From positions 111,120,334 through 111,184,333 of the forward strand of contig NC_082595.1 in assembly GCF_030936135.1 (NCBI RefSeq): a DNA stretch of 64,000 nt, in the 5' to 3' direction. This document shows positions 39,001 through 48,054 of this stretch, piece by piece (position 1 is the first letter of the stretch; each line of letters opens with the position of its first letter). The notes under the pieces are model-generated. The model searched no databases, had not been told where the DNA came from, and was given only the letters and a program-made list of their open reading frames with translations. The DNA comes from Gavia stellata. Its lineage: Eukaryota > Chordata > Aves > Gaviiformes > Gaviidae. The position numbers and the translations under genes were made by a program.

Positions 39001-40545
39001 GAATTTGACACAAATTTTAAGATGATGGAGATTGGAACTAATACTGCTAATTTATTTCCATAAATGGTGTCTTGTGTGTACAGAGCTGCAGTGGAGCCCA
39101 AGGCTGGGTTTCTCCTCCCCCCTTCAGCACTCTAATGTTCCCCTTTAGTGTCAGAAAACAAAATCCGTATTCCTTTTCTATCATCTCATGTGCTTGTTAT
39201 TCCAACTAAATTATAATAAGCTGATGTGATTCACTGCATTACTCTGCACCTTCTCATCCATTAGCTCCCTCCAAAACCTCCGCAACCTCCCGCCAGTAAG
39301 AAGAGAAAGCGAGTGAGTGATGACGTGCCAGAGTGTAAACCTTTGAAGCCACTGCTGAGCGGCTCCATTCCTGTGGACCAGTTTGTGCAGACACTCGAGA
39401 AGGTAATAAGTCTTTGGTGGCAAGCAAGGTTCAAGCTGATTTCTACTAATCTCAGAAACATGCTGCTTTGCTAGCAGAGAGAGGGAAAATAATTTCAGTG
39501 TGGCTTGAAATGGAGAGGGGCTAATGAGCTGGCAAAGTATTTTGGGGAACGTGTGTCCCTGCACTGAGTGTCCCCCCACTTCCCTGTGGAGTCATGTCCT
39601 GATACAGGGACTTCATGTCAGGCGTTTCCTCCTGGTTTCCCATGGAAGCAGAGCTTTGGGGGGGGGTCACTCTGGGCAGGTGAATTTCCCCCATGTAACT
39701 TTTGGATTTATCAGCTGATTTCTAATAAATTTGAACAGTGGGGAGGAGGTCTCAAAAGTATTTAAGTTCCTACAGGTTTTGTGGAGATGAGGTGACTGAG
39801 TGAAGAAGAGATGCTGGAAATGTCTCCGCTGACAGAGAAGCTTTCCGGGGAGCTGCAGGACAGGGGGCTTGGTGGCTGAACTTGCAGGCAGTTAGTTACT
39901 GCTCTGTGGAGCCCTGTTCTCTCCTGCATGACTCCTTGGAGAAAATTAGCAGGAAAAAGGGCAGGATTGTCTGTGAGGAAGTTTGCCCTGGGGTTCAGTA
40001 GCTCTCCACTATCATCTTCTTTGAGGCAGTAATGTCAGCAGATGGTCATTTCTGTAGTTAAAGGAGCCATTTGTCCCCTTTGTCTCTCAAGATTTTGCAA
40101 CTGCAGTGACCTCGTATAGTGGAAGACGTTGACTTTAGCCTCCCTGTTCTATAGTTTAGCCATCTGTATAATCAGGGTCACATTCAGCTTAGCCTATGCG
40201 TGCTTCCTCTGCAAATCCCAGAGATCTATGATATTTGCAGTGGCACTCTGTGTTTTGTAGCCATTCTCCTGTCTCCTCCCCCCTGTGCCCTAGTCTTTCA
40301 TCTCTACCTGTTCTCCTGAGTAGTTGTAACTTCCCTCTCTTTTACTCCCTCCCCAATGCTACATCTAGCACGGTTTCAGTGATGTGAAGGTGGAGGACAC
40401 AGCGAAGGGCCACATCGTACTCCTCCAGGAGGCAGAAACCCTCATTCAGATTGAGGAGGACTCCACACACATCATCTGCGACAACGATGAACCTTTGAGG
40501 GTGAAACTGCGTGACCTGGTTCTCAAATTCCTGCAGAAATTTTAG
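5861..40545 (+). CDS. INTS9: INTS9, Integrator complex subunit 9, C-terminal part (8 exons joined)
   Basis: INTS9 is the inactive nuclease-fold partner (CPSF100-like) of the endonuclease INTS11 in the Integrator complex. Integrator cuts snRNA 3' ends and attenuates promoter-proximal RNA polymerase II transcripts in the nucleus. Coding exons are 5861-6041, 8503-8563, 17493-17664, 22699-22823, 24286-24453, 36866-36964, 39265-39402 and 40369-40545. Together they give 1121 bases with no internal stop, and splice phases (1,2,0,1,0,0,0,0 on entry) match at every junction. If the protein has the usual length of about 658 residues, the window covers about 286-658: the beta-CASP region, the return to the metallo-beta-lactamase fold, a basic nuclear-localisation-like stretch (KKRKRV) and the C-terminal domain that pairs with INTS11. 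The N-terminal half lies before the window. The ATG at 5863 is internal, not a start. Recognition is by eye from long blocks such as [14 protein letters not shown] and [10 protein letters not shown]. Confidence 0.96.
6181..6197. repeat. (GT)n microsatellite with one GC step
   Basis: gtgtgcgtgtgtgtgta in an INTS9 intron, close downstream of the 5861-6041 exon. Confidence 0.85.
6438..7003 (+). mobile_element. CR1 LINE, 5'-truncated 3' end
   Basis: A 5'-truncated copy of the avian non-LTR retrotransposon CR1. It begins near gctgcattaggcagagt in the end of the reverse-transcriptase ORF, passes the region related to 'SLEKRRLRGD' and 'SDRTRGN' (here seen as 'DRTRGTN' in frame 6579-6776), and ends with ggtcccttccaacctcaacc and the tail ATTCTGTGATTC. 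There are many frame breaks. It is in sense orientation within INTS9. Confidence 0.92.
8503..8563 (+). CDS. INTS9: INTS9 coding exon, 61 bp (about residues 346-366)
   Basis: A small exon too short to show as an open frame. The acceptor is tttcttttaaag ending at 8502 and the donor is gtaagt at 8564. The first base completes a Trp codon, followed by [20 protein letters not shown], after which the exon ends on a codon boundary. The phase fits both flanking exons exactly. The codons for NKQTK form a short AACA tetranucleotide run (aacaaacaaacaaag), a simple repeat inside conserved coding sequence. Confidence 0.94.
11545..11640 (-). repeat. MIR-like relic
   Basis: tgtctatggccataccatca then agcaaggacttggactcaag and gcttccagttact follow the reversed MIR order (accession-type 'cagagctgggacttgaaccc'). 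Support is weak. Confidence 0.3.
13941..13961. repeat. (GC)4(AC)n alternating dinucleotide run
   Basis: A strict purine-pyrimidine alternation with four GC steps followed by AC steps, 21 bases, continued by aaacaca. Located in an INTS9 intron. Confidence 0.95.
17191..17227. repeat. Perfect 10-bp inverted repeat, 17-base loop
   Basis: AGGAAACTCT at 17191-17200 and AGAGTTTCCT at 17218-17227 are exact reverse complements. Intronic in INTS9. Confidence 0.9.
17493..17664 (+). CDS. INTS9: INTS9 coding exon (about residues 367-424)
   Basis: The acceptor tttttatttcag ends at 17492 and the donor is gtaagt at 17665. The exon encodes [20 protein letters not shown], then [20 protein letters not shown] and [15 protein letters not shown], and ends one base into a Glu codon. 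The [15 protein letters not shown] block belongs to the segment where the chain returns from beta-CASP to the metallo-beta-lactamase core. In catalytic relatives this block (SGxPS.R) carries conserved positions near the active site. The whole exon is conserved in character, with no gap or frame break. Confidence 0.96.
17665..22698 (+). other. INTS9: INTS9 intron, 5.0 kb
   Basis: A phase 1 intron. A 9-bp perfect inverted repeat with a short loop sits at 19369-19400. Around 20900-21500 the sequence is T/C-rich and looks old-repeat-like, but I cannot name a family. Nothing else is supported. Confidence 0.85.
19369..19400. repeat. Perfect 9-bp inverted repeat, 14-base loop
   Basis: ACTCCGGTT at 19369-19377 and AACCGGAGT at 19392-19400 are exact reverse complements, each with a CpG. 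Intronic in INTS9. Confidence 0.9.
22699..22823 (+). CDS. INTS9: INTS9 coding exon (about residues 424-465)
   Basis: The acceptor cttttcag ends at 22698 and the donor is gtaatg at 22824. The first two bases complete the Glu codon begun in the previous exon, giving [20 protein letters not shown], then [20 protein letters not shown] and VQ, ending on a codon boundary. The cysteine-containing [14 protein letters not shown] block is characteristic of INTS9. Open reading continues past the donor into intron sequence, but those residues are not family-like. Confidence 0.95.
22824..24285 (+). other. INTS9: INTS9 intron, 1.5 kb
   Basis: A phase 0 intron with pyrimidine-rich unique sequence in the middle (about 23180-23960). 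No named element is visible. Open frames here lack family resemblance. Confidence 0.85.
24286..24453 (+). CDS. INTS9: INTS9 coding exon (about residues 466-521)
   Basis: The acceptor cttcttttccag ends at 24285 and the donor is gtgagt at 24454, giving exactly 56 codons. It encodes [20 protein letters not shown], then [20 protein letters not shown] and [16 protein letters not shown]. The [10 protein letters not shown] block, a beta-strand with a conserved Cys-Pro, is the last part of the nuclease-like fold. The QPPPTQSH stretch is a surface loop expected to vary between species. No start or stop decision is involved; the exon is symmetric (phase 0-0). Confidence 0.95.
31900..32420 (-). mobile_element. 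Decayed CR1-type reverse-transcriptase fragment
   Basis: The minus-strand frame 32298-32038 reads [17 protein letters not shown] and later [20 protein letters not shown]. This follows the CR1-clade RT pattern 'IFINDL' then 'L..L..W...N.MKFN..KC'. The catalytic ADD box expected between them is lost, so the copy is dead. Flanks to about 31900 and 32420 look like continuing repeat DNA, but the borders are soft. It is antisense in INTS9. Confidence 0.7.
34035..34345 (+). mobile_element. Ancient CR1/L3-like LINE 3' end
   Basis: The sequence goes from ctggacaaattcaaccttg via aataagacacggtttcctag, gtttggaacagcttgc and caggaggtcagtcg to tggtcttggtgg. This is the ordered signature of older amniote CR1 3' regions ('gaaataaggcac', 'tggaac', 'caggaggtcagactagatg'). 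Divergence is much higher than in the copy at 6.4-7.0 kb. The subfamily is not resolved. Confidence 0.65.
36866..36964 (+). CDS. INTS9: INTS9 coding exon, 99 bp (about residues 522-554)
   Basis: The acceptor cttcttttgctttag ends at 36865 and the donor is gtacag at 36965, the least consensus-like donor of this gene. Its 33 codons encode [20 protein letters not shown] followed by [13 protein letters not shown]. It is symmetric (phase 0-0), so skipping would keep the frame, and it follows a 12.4-kb intron, the largest in the window. The [20 protein letters not shown] block is strongly INTS9-like. Confidence 0.95.
36965..39264 (+). other. INTS9: INTS9 intron, 2.3 kb
   Basis: A phase 0 intron. 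I see only unique sequence, with a weak 8-bp inverted repeat at 38571-38599. No transposon or exon is visible. Confidence 0.85.
39265..39402 (+). CDS. INTS9: INTS9 coding exon with basic NLS-like stretch (about residues 555-600)
   Basis: The acceptor ttctcatccattag ends at 39264 and the donor is gtaata at 39403, giving 46 codons, phase 0-0. It begins with a proline-rich linker ([11 protein letters not shown]), continues with the basic run KKRKRVSDD, which looks like a classical monopartite nuclear localisation signal, and then enters the C-terminal domain with [19 protein letters not shown]. In human the INTS11-binding domain of INTS9 covers roughly the last 75-80 residues, so it starts in this exon. 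The function of the basic stretch is inferred from sequence only. Confidence 0.95.
39403..40368 (+). other. INTS9: INTS9 last intron, 1.0 kb
   Basis: A phase 0 intron. It includes a MIR-like relic near 40125-40200 and a C/T-rich run at about 40260-40360 that may serve as a distant pyrimidine tract for the weak final acceptor. Confidence 0.85.
40125..40200 (+). repeat. MIR-like relic
   Basis: gttgactttagcctccctgt then agtttagccatctgtataat resembles the MIR 3' half ('cctcagtttccccatctgta'). Short and uncertain. Confidence 0.3.
40369..40545 (+). CDS. INTS9: INTS9 last coding exon with stop (about residues 601-658)
   Basis: The acceptor is acatctag ending at 40368, with a weak pyrimidine tract directly in front, although a long C/T-rich run lies 20-110 bases upstream. 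The exon encodes [20 protein letters not shown], then [20 protein letters not shown] and [18 protein letters not shown], then TAG at 40543-40545. This is the small alpha/beta domain that dimerises with the INTS11 C-terminus, and its strand-rich pattern and terminal helix are intact. Ending on the family's usual LKFLQKF shows that the gene terminates normally. Confidence 0.96.
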   Translation, partial: HGFSDVKVEDTAKGHIVLLQEAETLIQIEEDSTHIICDNDEPLRVKLRDLVLKFLQKF

Positions 40546-40845
40546 CTCATGGACATCATGCTGCTCTGCAAAGAGACACCCCAGAGCACCAGAGCTAAGA
40601 GCTTTCCAGAGGGTGACCCCAGGGAGAGAGAGAATTTCCTGATTCAAAGAGACCAGAAACCACCTTTCCCTTCATGGAGAAGCAAGGAAGTATTTTTTAA
40701 TATCTATATATTTTTTAAATTTTATTTTTAACCAGTTTTGGAATACTTTGGATGGGATTCCTGTGCTGTAAAATTGGGAGTTGGGATCTTATAGGAGATA
40801 TGAACTGCAGAGTAAATAAATAGAGTGTATATTTACAAGGTCAAG
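40546..40845 (+). other. INTS9: INTS9 3'UTR, proximal form (end inferred)
   Basis: Sequence after the TAG stop, with a T/A-rich stretch around 40690-40735. The first canonical AATAAA occurs at 40815-40820, about 270 bases after the stop, followed by a GT-containing stretch (agtgtatattt). The end at about 40845 is an estimate placed 10-30 bases beyond that hexamer. Later hexamers could give longer forms. Confidence 0.55.
40815..40820 (+). promoter_or_regulatory. INTS9: Candidate INTS9 poly(A) signal, proximal
   Basis: AATAAA hexamer about 270 bases after the INTS9 stop codon, followed by tagagtgtat. It is the first exact match downstream of the gene and so the simplest choice for the main cleavage site. 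Its use is not proven. Confidence 0.55.
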
Positions 40846-41094
40846 GTGAAATGGTGTACAGACACAGACATTTCTCTGTGTGACCCTCTCAGCAATGCAT
40901 GCCCCAATCCTTTACCTGAGAAAACTCTGCAAGAATCTTGAAACAATGGCCTCGGATATTAAGATATTATTTTTCTTCCCACTGCTTCTTCCCAGTTACC
41001 AGATCCAACTTCCTCTCTGTCCTCCATTTACATTGTGCACGTGTTTCACTGGCACGAAGAGGAATGAGAAAGCTGCTAAGGCAAAGATGATGAA

Positions 41095-41106
41095 AATAAA
41101 AATAAA
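41095..41106 (+). promoter_or_regulatory. Tandem AATAAA pair, possible distal INTS9 poly(A) signal
   Basis: Two adjacent AATAAA hexamers (41095-41100 and 41101-41106) lie in an A-rich patch followed by a G run. Further exact hexamers sit at 41653-41658 and 41817-41822. They may give alternative INTS9 3' ends or may be chance matches in AT-rich DNA. Confidence 0.3.
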
Positions 41107-43469
41107 AAAAGGGGGCTATGCTGGGCATGTAGAATAGCTTCGAAGCAGCAAGGACCTGGCCATTCCCTGCAAAAGCAGAGGGATTTTAGAAAAGCTTTAG
41201 CAACGCAAAGTGTTTATTGATGCTGCACCCTCACCTGTTACGACCAGGTTTGTCCACCCAGCTCTAGGCTCTTCACTGAGACACGCAGAAGACTGATTTC
41301 TCCTGGGTTCCTCCCTCATCAGCGGAGGAACTATCTCAGGAAGATACTTTCAAAAGTACATCAAAAGTCAAACTCCGAGTGCTCATAAAGAACCTTTGAG
41401 ATTTAAGTGCCTCTTGCTTCTACCTTCCAAAAACCTGTCCTTTCAGCTCCCGCAGTCCCAAATCCTGGTTGAAATACTGAGTCATTGATACAAAGCCATC
41501 TGTACTGCAGACCTGGGGAGGTTTTTCACTCCCAAAATCATATATTTGGAGCCTAAACTTAGTTAATAGTTTTGCTTTTAAAAGCGAACGATTTCTCAGA
41601 TTTACTGCTGTTTGTTTTTTATTGGATTGTTTTGTATTTATTTGGTGTTAAAAATAAAAAGCATAGTAAGACTGCCAAGGAGGAAGCACATTCTGTGGTT
41701 TATAAAAGCATCTGCATGCCTGTTCGACATCCGCCTGTTCGTGTGTTTGTGAAATATAACTACTCCCTCAGTTTATAGCTTTGGGGAGATTAAGGCAGTG
41801 GAAGAACAGCTCTGTAATAAAAACTATTTGCTATTGCAGTTTCCACATCACGTTTCGTACACATTAAGGATTTCTATTCGATTGGATGCACAGACTTCTA
41901 GCATCCATACCTTTGCTTTCTGTGTATGTCATGGGCGTGAGAGAAATAGTATCATTAATGTGATAAAAAACTTGTTGCAGTAGCATTAATCCTCATAAGA
42001 GTTTACAACATTTGCAGTAGCTCAGCTTCTTTATCATCACTCGAAAATAGAATGAAAGAATTGGACATATTTCACCTTGTAATTAAATCTCCAAAAAGGT
42101 TATTCTTAACACACAGGGTTAAGAACTCGGCTGAGCTGAGGAGGTGGGGGGAGAGGGAAGAGTGGGCCTTGTAATATGGGAGTCCTTGAGAGCGTCTTTC
42201 TCCGTCCTCCTAGACCCACTCCAGCACTGCTCCCAGTGCTCCAGAGCCTTCATTTTGTGAATATGCTCATTTGCATTTATAATTACAGGCGACTTCACTT
42301 GTTGCTTTGCGAAGCCGGACCCGAGGCTGTGTGTTGGTGCTTGTTGTGCCCACCTGGGCTGAGCAGGGGCAGTCCGGCGCTGTGCCGGTGGGCAGGCCGT
42401 GGAGGCAGTACTTTCCGCTTGGTGAAGGCTGCGCTCGAGCAACCGAGTATCAGGAAATCGGAGTCAGCGTGCTGCCATGGAGGACTCACAGGGGACCTTG
42501 CGAGGAGCGATGTAAAAATTCACCATGAAGAGCTTATTTCGGGGCCAAGAACGAGGGAAAATCAGTTTGCCGGCACGGTGCAAGCACATCACAAACCTGA
42601 AATTCCTCCTCCATTTTTCCTGATGCCTTTTGGGAAAGGGGAAGCAAATTCAGTAATTAGCACTTCGTGGCTGCTTGTGAACCGCAACGCCGTCCCCTCG
42701 TTGCAGCCGTGTGACGCTGTGCTTCTGCACCACGGCTGACCTTCCCAGCTTGGCTCCACCGAGCTTTTGGGGCAGCCTGGGCTCCAGCCCGCGACTCTTC
42801 CCCTCACCAAACTGCTGTTGGAGGCCACGTGGGTACGGTTGAGCAGAACTGCGGCTCCCTGGTGCTGAACGGGCTCTGAGTGCTCAGTTTGCACAACCCA
42901 AGAAATGAGAAGCATTAAAGCCCAGCTACAAAGAGTCAAGAAGACCTCGGCCGGCATAGAGACGAGTTGTCAGGATGAGTCCATTGAGCCGGAACCCAAG
43001 AGCCAAGGTGCCGAGACACATGGGGACGTTTCTATGACATTTATGTGGTTCTATGACAGGGAGCCCTGCAGTAACAGGGCTGCGGATTCACTGACATAAA
43101 AGATTTAATCGAGCTCTGTGTTTCTCCGACTCTGCAGGTGTGTGAGGGCGGGAAGGCGAGAGAGATTCACCGTCTTTGCTGAAGTTACGCAGTCCAACCA
43201 GCCTTGCGTATCGGGGGAGAATAACCTCCTGATGTACTCATCCAGCACAGCCTCGTTACACAGAAAGTCAGGTTAGACAGAGAGGCTTTACCGATCTCAA
43301 GGGATTAAGGAAATATTTAAATGTGAAGAGTGAATCAGCCTGTATCGGCCACAATAGCTACTCCACAGGAGGGACTAGTGTATAATTGAGCCAAATAAAC
43401 CCCGATGCTCTGAGATCCCCATGGAAATCTCTTGGTGCTGCCTAACTTGACAGAACTAGAGAGATCCAG

Positions 43470-43590
43470 TCTAGTCCTGCCTCTGATGGATGCTTTTGGA
43501 CACGCTCCTGGCTTAGTGCCTCACTTTCCCCGTACGTGAAATAGAAATCGTACCATCCTCCTTTGCGGGCTGCCTCGAGACTTACAGCTG
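43470..43590 (+). repeat. MIR-like relic
   Basis: ggcttagtgcctcactttcc, ccgtacgtgaaatagaaatc and gcgggctgcctcgagactta follow the MIR 3' half in order ('gtgcctcagtttcccc ... gtaaaatgggaat ... ggttgt.tgaggctta'). This is the clearest of the MIR-like matches here. Confidence 0.5.
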
Positions 43591-45004
43591 AAAGCCGCTG
43601 CGGCAGAAGTCGTATTTAAAGCACGGTGATGTGAAGGTAATTCGGGAACTGGGAGTGGGCTGCTGTGCTGATTAACGGGATTAGACATGTGCTCAAGCTC
43701 CACGGTTAGTTTTCAGCTTGGTTCACTACTGAAAAGGCAATTGATGCGATTGAGCTGTCACACCAAAATCCTTATTTGAGGTGCAAAGCTCTGACCAGTA
43801 ACAGCCCTGCTGATATTTTATCAGGTCATCTGGTAGCTAATGGCTTTCCAAAGGCTTTCCCACCCTCCTTGGGGAAAAAAAAAATCAATTTAAAAGTTTT
43901 CACATTTTTCTTCTTGTCATTTTGGGCAGGAAAACTTCTCACGGCTCCAGTCCAGCATCTGAAAACTGTTTCATTTCTTATAAACAGAAAGGTTGTGCCT
44001 GCTGGAAAAATAAACATACTGGGGGGGATTCTTTAATGAAAAGATCTTAATTAAACTAGCAAAAATAAGTGCTTGTTCATTCTGCACAGAGGAAGAAAAA
44101 TAAACAGCATTTCTTCGGGCTGGGTCAGCCCTGCAGAGGTAACCATGGCAGCCCAGGAGAGATGCCAGTGGAGGGGGTGGAATACGATGGATGGCGAATA
44201 TGTAGTAACCAGGGACGCGCGCTTTAACGGACAGACAACAGCAAAGGTTCTTGGTGTCACCTCTTTCTTCCAGAAAGGAAAAAAAAAACCCAAAAAACCC
44301 CCTTGGCCACCGTGTGATGCTCATTGTGCCGTGCCCATCCCCAGTCCCCGTGACCACGTGTGACGTGGGAGTCCCACATCCCGTGCTGTGCTTCAGCGGC
44401 CTCTCCCTTCAGCTCCCTCAATTAAATGCAAATAAGCGGCGTCTGCAGCTGGGCTGCTTCTCAAGCAGCCGCTTTGCAGGGCTGCACCTTGGCCCCGGCA
44501 AGCGGTTACTTCTCAGTGCCCTCCCCATCCCGCGCGCTCCCGCAGCGCAGCCAGGGCTGCCTCGCTGGGCCGGGGGATAATGGGGAGAAAAGGTTAAAAT
44601 CCGCTTTCTGCACTTGGCTGGCTTTTATGGAACAGATATTCCGGGATGGAGAGAAGTACATTGTGTTTTCTTTCTGCTGATGTCAGCCTTAATAAAAACA
44701 ACTGGACCAGGTCATTTAATTCCAGGCTGGCGCTGTCCCCCACCATGCCCAGACGCAGTCAGTGTCACCGGGATCAGCTGTCCCCAATGCCACCTGATGA
44801 GTGCCCTGAGCCACACCAGGGCCACCTCCTCGGGACCTGGACACGAGGAACAGAAGGAAGCTGGAGCGAGATGTTGGGTCTGTGCCCCATCGGCAGCTCA
44901 GCCTTTGGGTGGAAGAGCGAAGCCGAGCGCAGAGGGGTTTGCGTTCAGCGGCATGTCAGGGCCTGGGTAGGCTCGTGATGGGGAAGGTAAGTCAGACCAA
45001 CCAG

Positions 45005-45165
45005 GTCCCCGTTCACCCACCACCTGGGACCCACGAACTGTGACCCCATCCCTTGGGGACCCATCACCTGGGACCAACCACCTGGGACCCATCACTAAGG
45101 ACCTTCCACTTGAAACCCACCACCTGGGCCCCCATCATTTTGGGGACCCATCCCCAAGTCTTGTG
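45005..45165. repeat. Degenerate minisatellite, about 14-bp unit
   Basis: The core CACCTGGGAC or a near match starts at 45021, 45065, 45079 and 45121. The last three spacings are 14 and 42 bases. Between them are variant units (catcacctgg, ccacttgaaacc). Clear but diverged. Confidence 0.75.
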
Positions 45166-46427
45166 GCCCACAGGGAACAAGCCAAGTCTCTCCCTGTGAC
45201 CTTGGGGGCGCAGCCAAGCCCCCCAGTCCTGCTCTTCAGGGCATGGCAAGGGGACCTGTGTCCTTGAGGAGGCAGCTCCCTCGGCTCCAGGGGATTCTCG
45301 CCCGTGGGGACACAGCACTTCTCCCATGAGGACACTTGGTGGCCTCGGGGCGCTGCCTGGGAGCACAGGGCAGCCCTGGCCAGGAACCGGTGGCAGGCAA
45401 CACGCCCCGGGCAAGGCTTCGTTAGGGTCGGAGGTCGTGGGCCGCATCCTGCGTCTCTCCCATGGACTGATGCGACAGTCAGGTGGCACCGTAGCAGGCT
45501 CCTAAATCAAGAGGGATTAATTCAGCCCCAAGAGGCAGTGAACTTCCCAAACTCCTGTTTCAGAAGTCATGGCATCAGTTTGCTGCATTTTTACCGGCAG
45601 GGCTAAACGATTAAAAGCTCTTTGCCCTGATTAATGCAAAAAATTAAATCTTTCCCCCATCTTTTCTCTCCCTTGGCCCTACAAGTGTCCCTGAGTGTCC
45701 CTAGGACACGTTCCTCTCCTTGCCCCGAGCACACGAGGGGTGATGGCCCCATCTCAAGCATGGTGAGACTGGGCTGCCGTGGGTAATTAAAGCTACGCCA
45801 GCGAATGTGCGGAGGCAGAAGGTAATTCGGTGCGGTTGGGCCAAGCCGTGGGCTTAGCGTGAGCTCCCTGGTGAGAAAACCTCTAACAACCAGCTGGTTC
45901 CCATCGCAGCGATAACCGAAGGTGCAGCCGCTGGCCTTCCTCTCGGTAAAACTTTGCCGTTTGCTAAAACTTTGTGTTATTATTGTTATTTTCTTGATAC
46001 TAATGGGCGCTCAGTAACAAAAAGGGACAGAGCAAAGCAGCCCCATGGTGCTACACCGAGAAGCCCAACCACACGCAAAGACGTCACAGCTTGTCTTATT
46101 TTTAATTTTTATTAGCAGCATCATGTTGGCAGCAAAATATGTGCAGGGTGAGAGCTTAAAAACCAGCTACAGGAGAGAGCAGGGCCCTCTGCCGAGAAAC
46201 ACCTGCAAGAAGAGCATCCGAAAGGCTTTGAAACCAAGGCGGCAGGAGCTGGCGTTACACCGCACCGCTCTTCTCTGTTCTTGAAGGGAACGGGGCAAAA
46301 AAACCCAACCCAACCTGTTGGGTTCCGCCCCAGCACCGCTCCAGGACTCGCTGCATCCCCGGGGCAGAGCCGGGCTCCGGGGAGGCGTCACAAGGACTGG
46401 TGCCGCTGGATCTGGGGTTGTTTTCTT

Positions 46428-46451
46428 TCTTTTTCTTTTTTTTTTTTTTTA
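46428..46451. repeat. T-rich low-complexity tract
   Basis: A T run interrupted by a few C, intergenic. I looked for a retrocopy attached to it on the minus strand and saw none. Confidence 0.8.
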
Positions 46452-47930
46452 AAACTACGCTAAATTACTTAGTGGGTTAAAACAAACAGTGACAATTATC
46501 CTCTCCTCGCAGGCACAACACTGAGCGCAGCATAGGTCTTTTATTAATTGCCTTGCTAATAACTGCTCATTTCTCTCTGACTGCTCTTAATATTTACTAT
46601 TTTGAGCCTCTAAATTACAGAGTGCCGCCGTCGGCCCGGCGCACGCATTCCCTGGGTGGCTGCAGGTGCTTTGCGGCGGTGCTGACTGCCTGGTTCGCTT
46701 CCCCGAGTTGTTCTTTACCTCTCTGCAGCCGTTTGGTTGCCCGGTGGGCAACACCCTGCTTCGCCCCGGGCTTTTAAGCCAAGACCAGCGCTCCCAAATG
46801 CCGTTACGGCTCCGTATTGCCACTGCAGCTGGGGCTAAAAGCAGGACCCGGGGAGCGAGGAGGGTGATGGGTGACGCTCGCTGTGCGTTGGGCTCCCACG
46901 GACACGCACCCGCCCTTTGCTCCTCAGCCTCCTATAAACTCCAGAATGACTTCTTAAAGCATTGGAGCTAAAAATCCCATTTTTATTCCTAAAGCCTTTG
47001 ACGATCTGTCGCAGGCAGCAGGCTGGAGGTATAAATCCTGCCCAGCCCGCACATCGCGTAGCACAGGTCCAGCGATGCTCTGAAAAATTACGCGGCTGTA
47101 GGGATTTATAATGTCCCCACGCAGCAGCGCTCCCCTTTCCCTGCCAGTCCCACTCCCCACACCACCACGCGCTCCTGAATTCCAACCTTTTTATTTTTTT
47201 TTTTGCTTGTTTTAAAGAGGAACGCGATGCCGGGGTACGCGGGCTGCCCCGGCCCGTGGCTGGAAAAGCGCTCGTCTAATCAACCTGGGAACGATGGACC
47301 CAGCGCGCCCTCGGCTTTGCGATGCCGCTGGTGGCCGGCCCCGCAGGAATGCGTTCCTGCATTTCCAGCTAGGAAAAATAAAACCAAACCCCAAATCCAA
47401 ACCAGTAATTTCCCTCTTCCTGCCAGTCTCAGCGTGGCCGGGGCGTAAGGCAGGGCCGGGGGAGGGTGCAAGCGTCTGCGCCGGTGGGTGCCGGCCTCTT
47501 TCCCGGGCTCTTGCGGGAGCTGGTTGCCTTTATGGCATTGACGGGCAGAATGGAAACACGGGGATCATTTCAGTGAAATTGCTTTTTATCAAGGAATGTG
47601 TCGTCTGAAAGGGGAAATCGAAGGCGCTTTTTAGTGTGGAGGAGTGGAGTGTAAAGCACTTCCCCCCCTGCCCTCCCTCCTGGTAGAAGGGAATGAATTA
47701 TTAGGGGGATTTATCCCCACCTCCTCTCCCCTGTCTCTGTTCCCTCATCCCAAGGTGCAAACCCTCATATGGGAGGAAAAAAGAAAACCGAACAGGAGCC
47801 GCGATGCTGTGGCTCGTCTCACCAAGGTCACATCAGTTACAGCTGTAAAAATGATCTGCTTTAACAGGAGATTTTTTTATCATCTGCTGCGGAAGGGCTG
47901 GAAAAGCCCCACGAGCGAATCTGCTACAGT

Positions 47931-48054
47931 CACAGAATCACAGAATCGTTAAGGTTGGAAAAGACCTGTCAGATCATCGAGTCCAACCATCAACCCAACC
48001 CCACCATGCCCACTAAACCACGTCCCGCAATGCCACATCCACACGTTTTTTGAG
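47931..48054 (-). mobile_element. Short CR1 3' tail, antisense on plus strand
   Basis: It opens with cacagaatcacagaatcgtt and aaggttggaaaagacct, the reverse complement of the CR1 3' end with tail repeats, and stops at acacgttttttgag. It is about 124 bases, strongly 5'-truncated and close to consensus in appearance, suggesting a younger insertion. It lies in the intergenic interval. Confidence 0.93.

Noticed and set aside
42176..42739. Plus-strand open frame of 187 codons in the intergenic gap
   Set aside because: No recognisable homology, no splice partners and composition like the surrounding GC-rich DNA, with competing frames on both strands.
46428..46451. T tract as the poly(A) tail of a minus-strand processed pseudogene
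   Set aside because: No gene-like sequence or target-site duplication is visible beside it.
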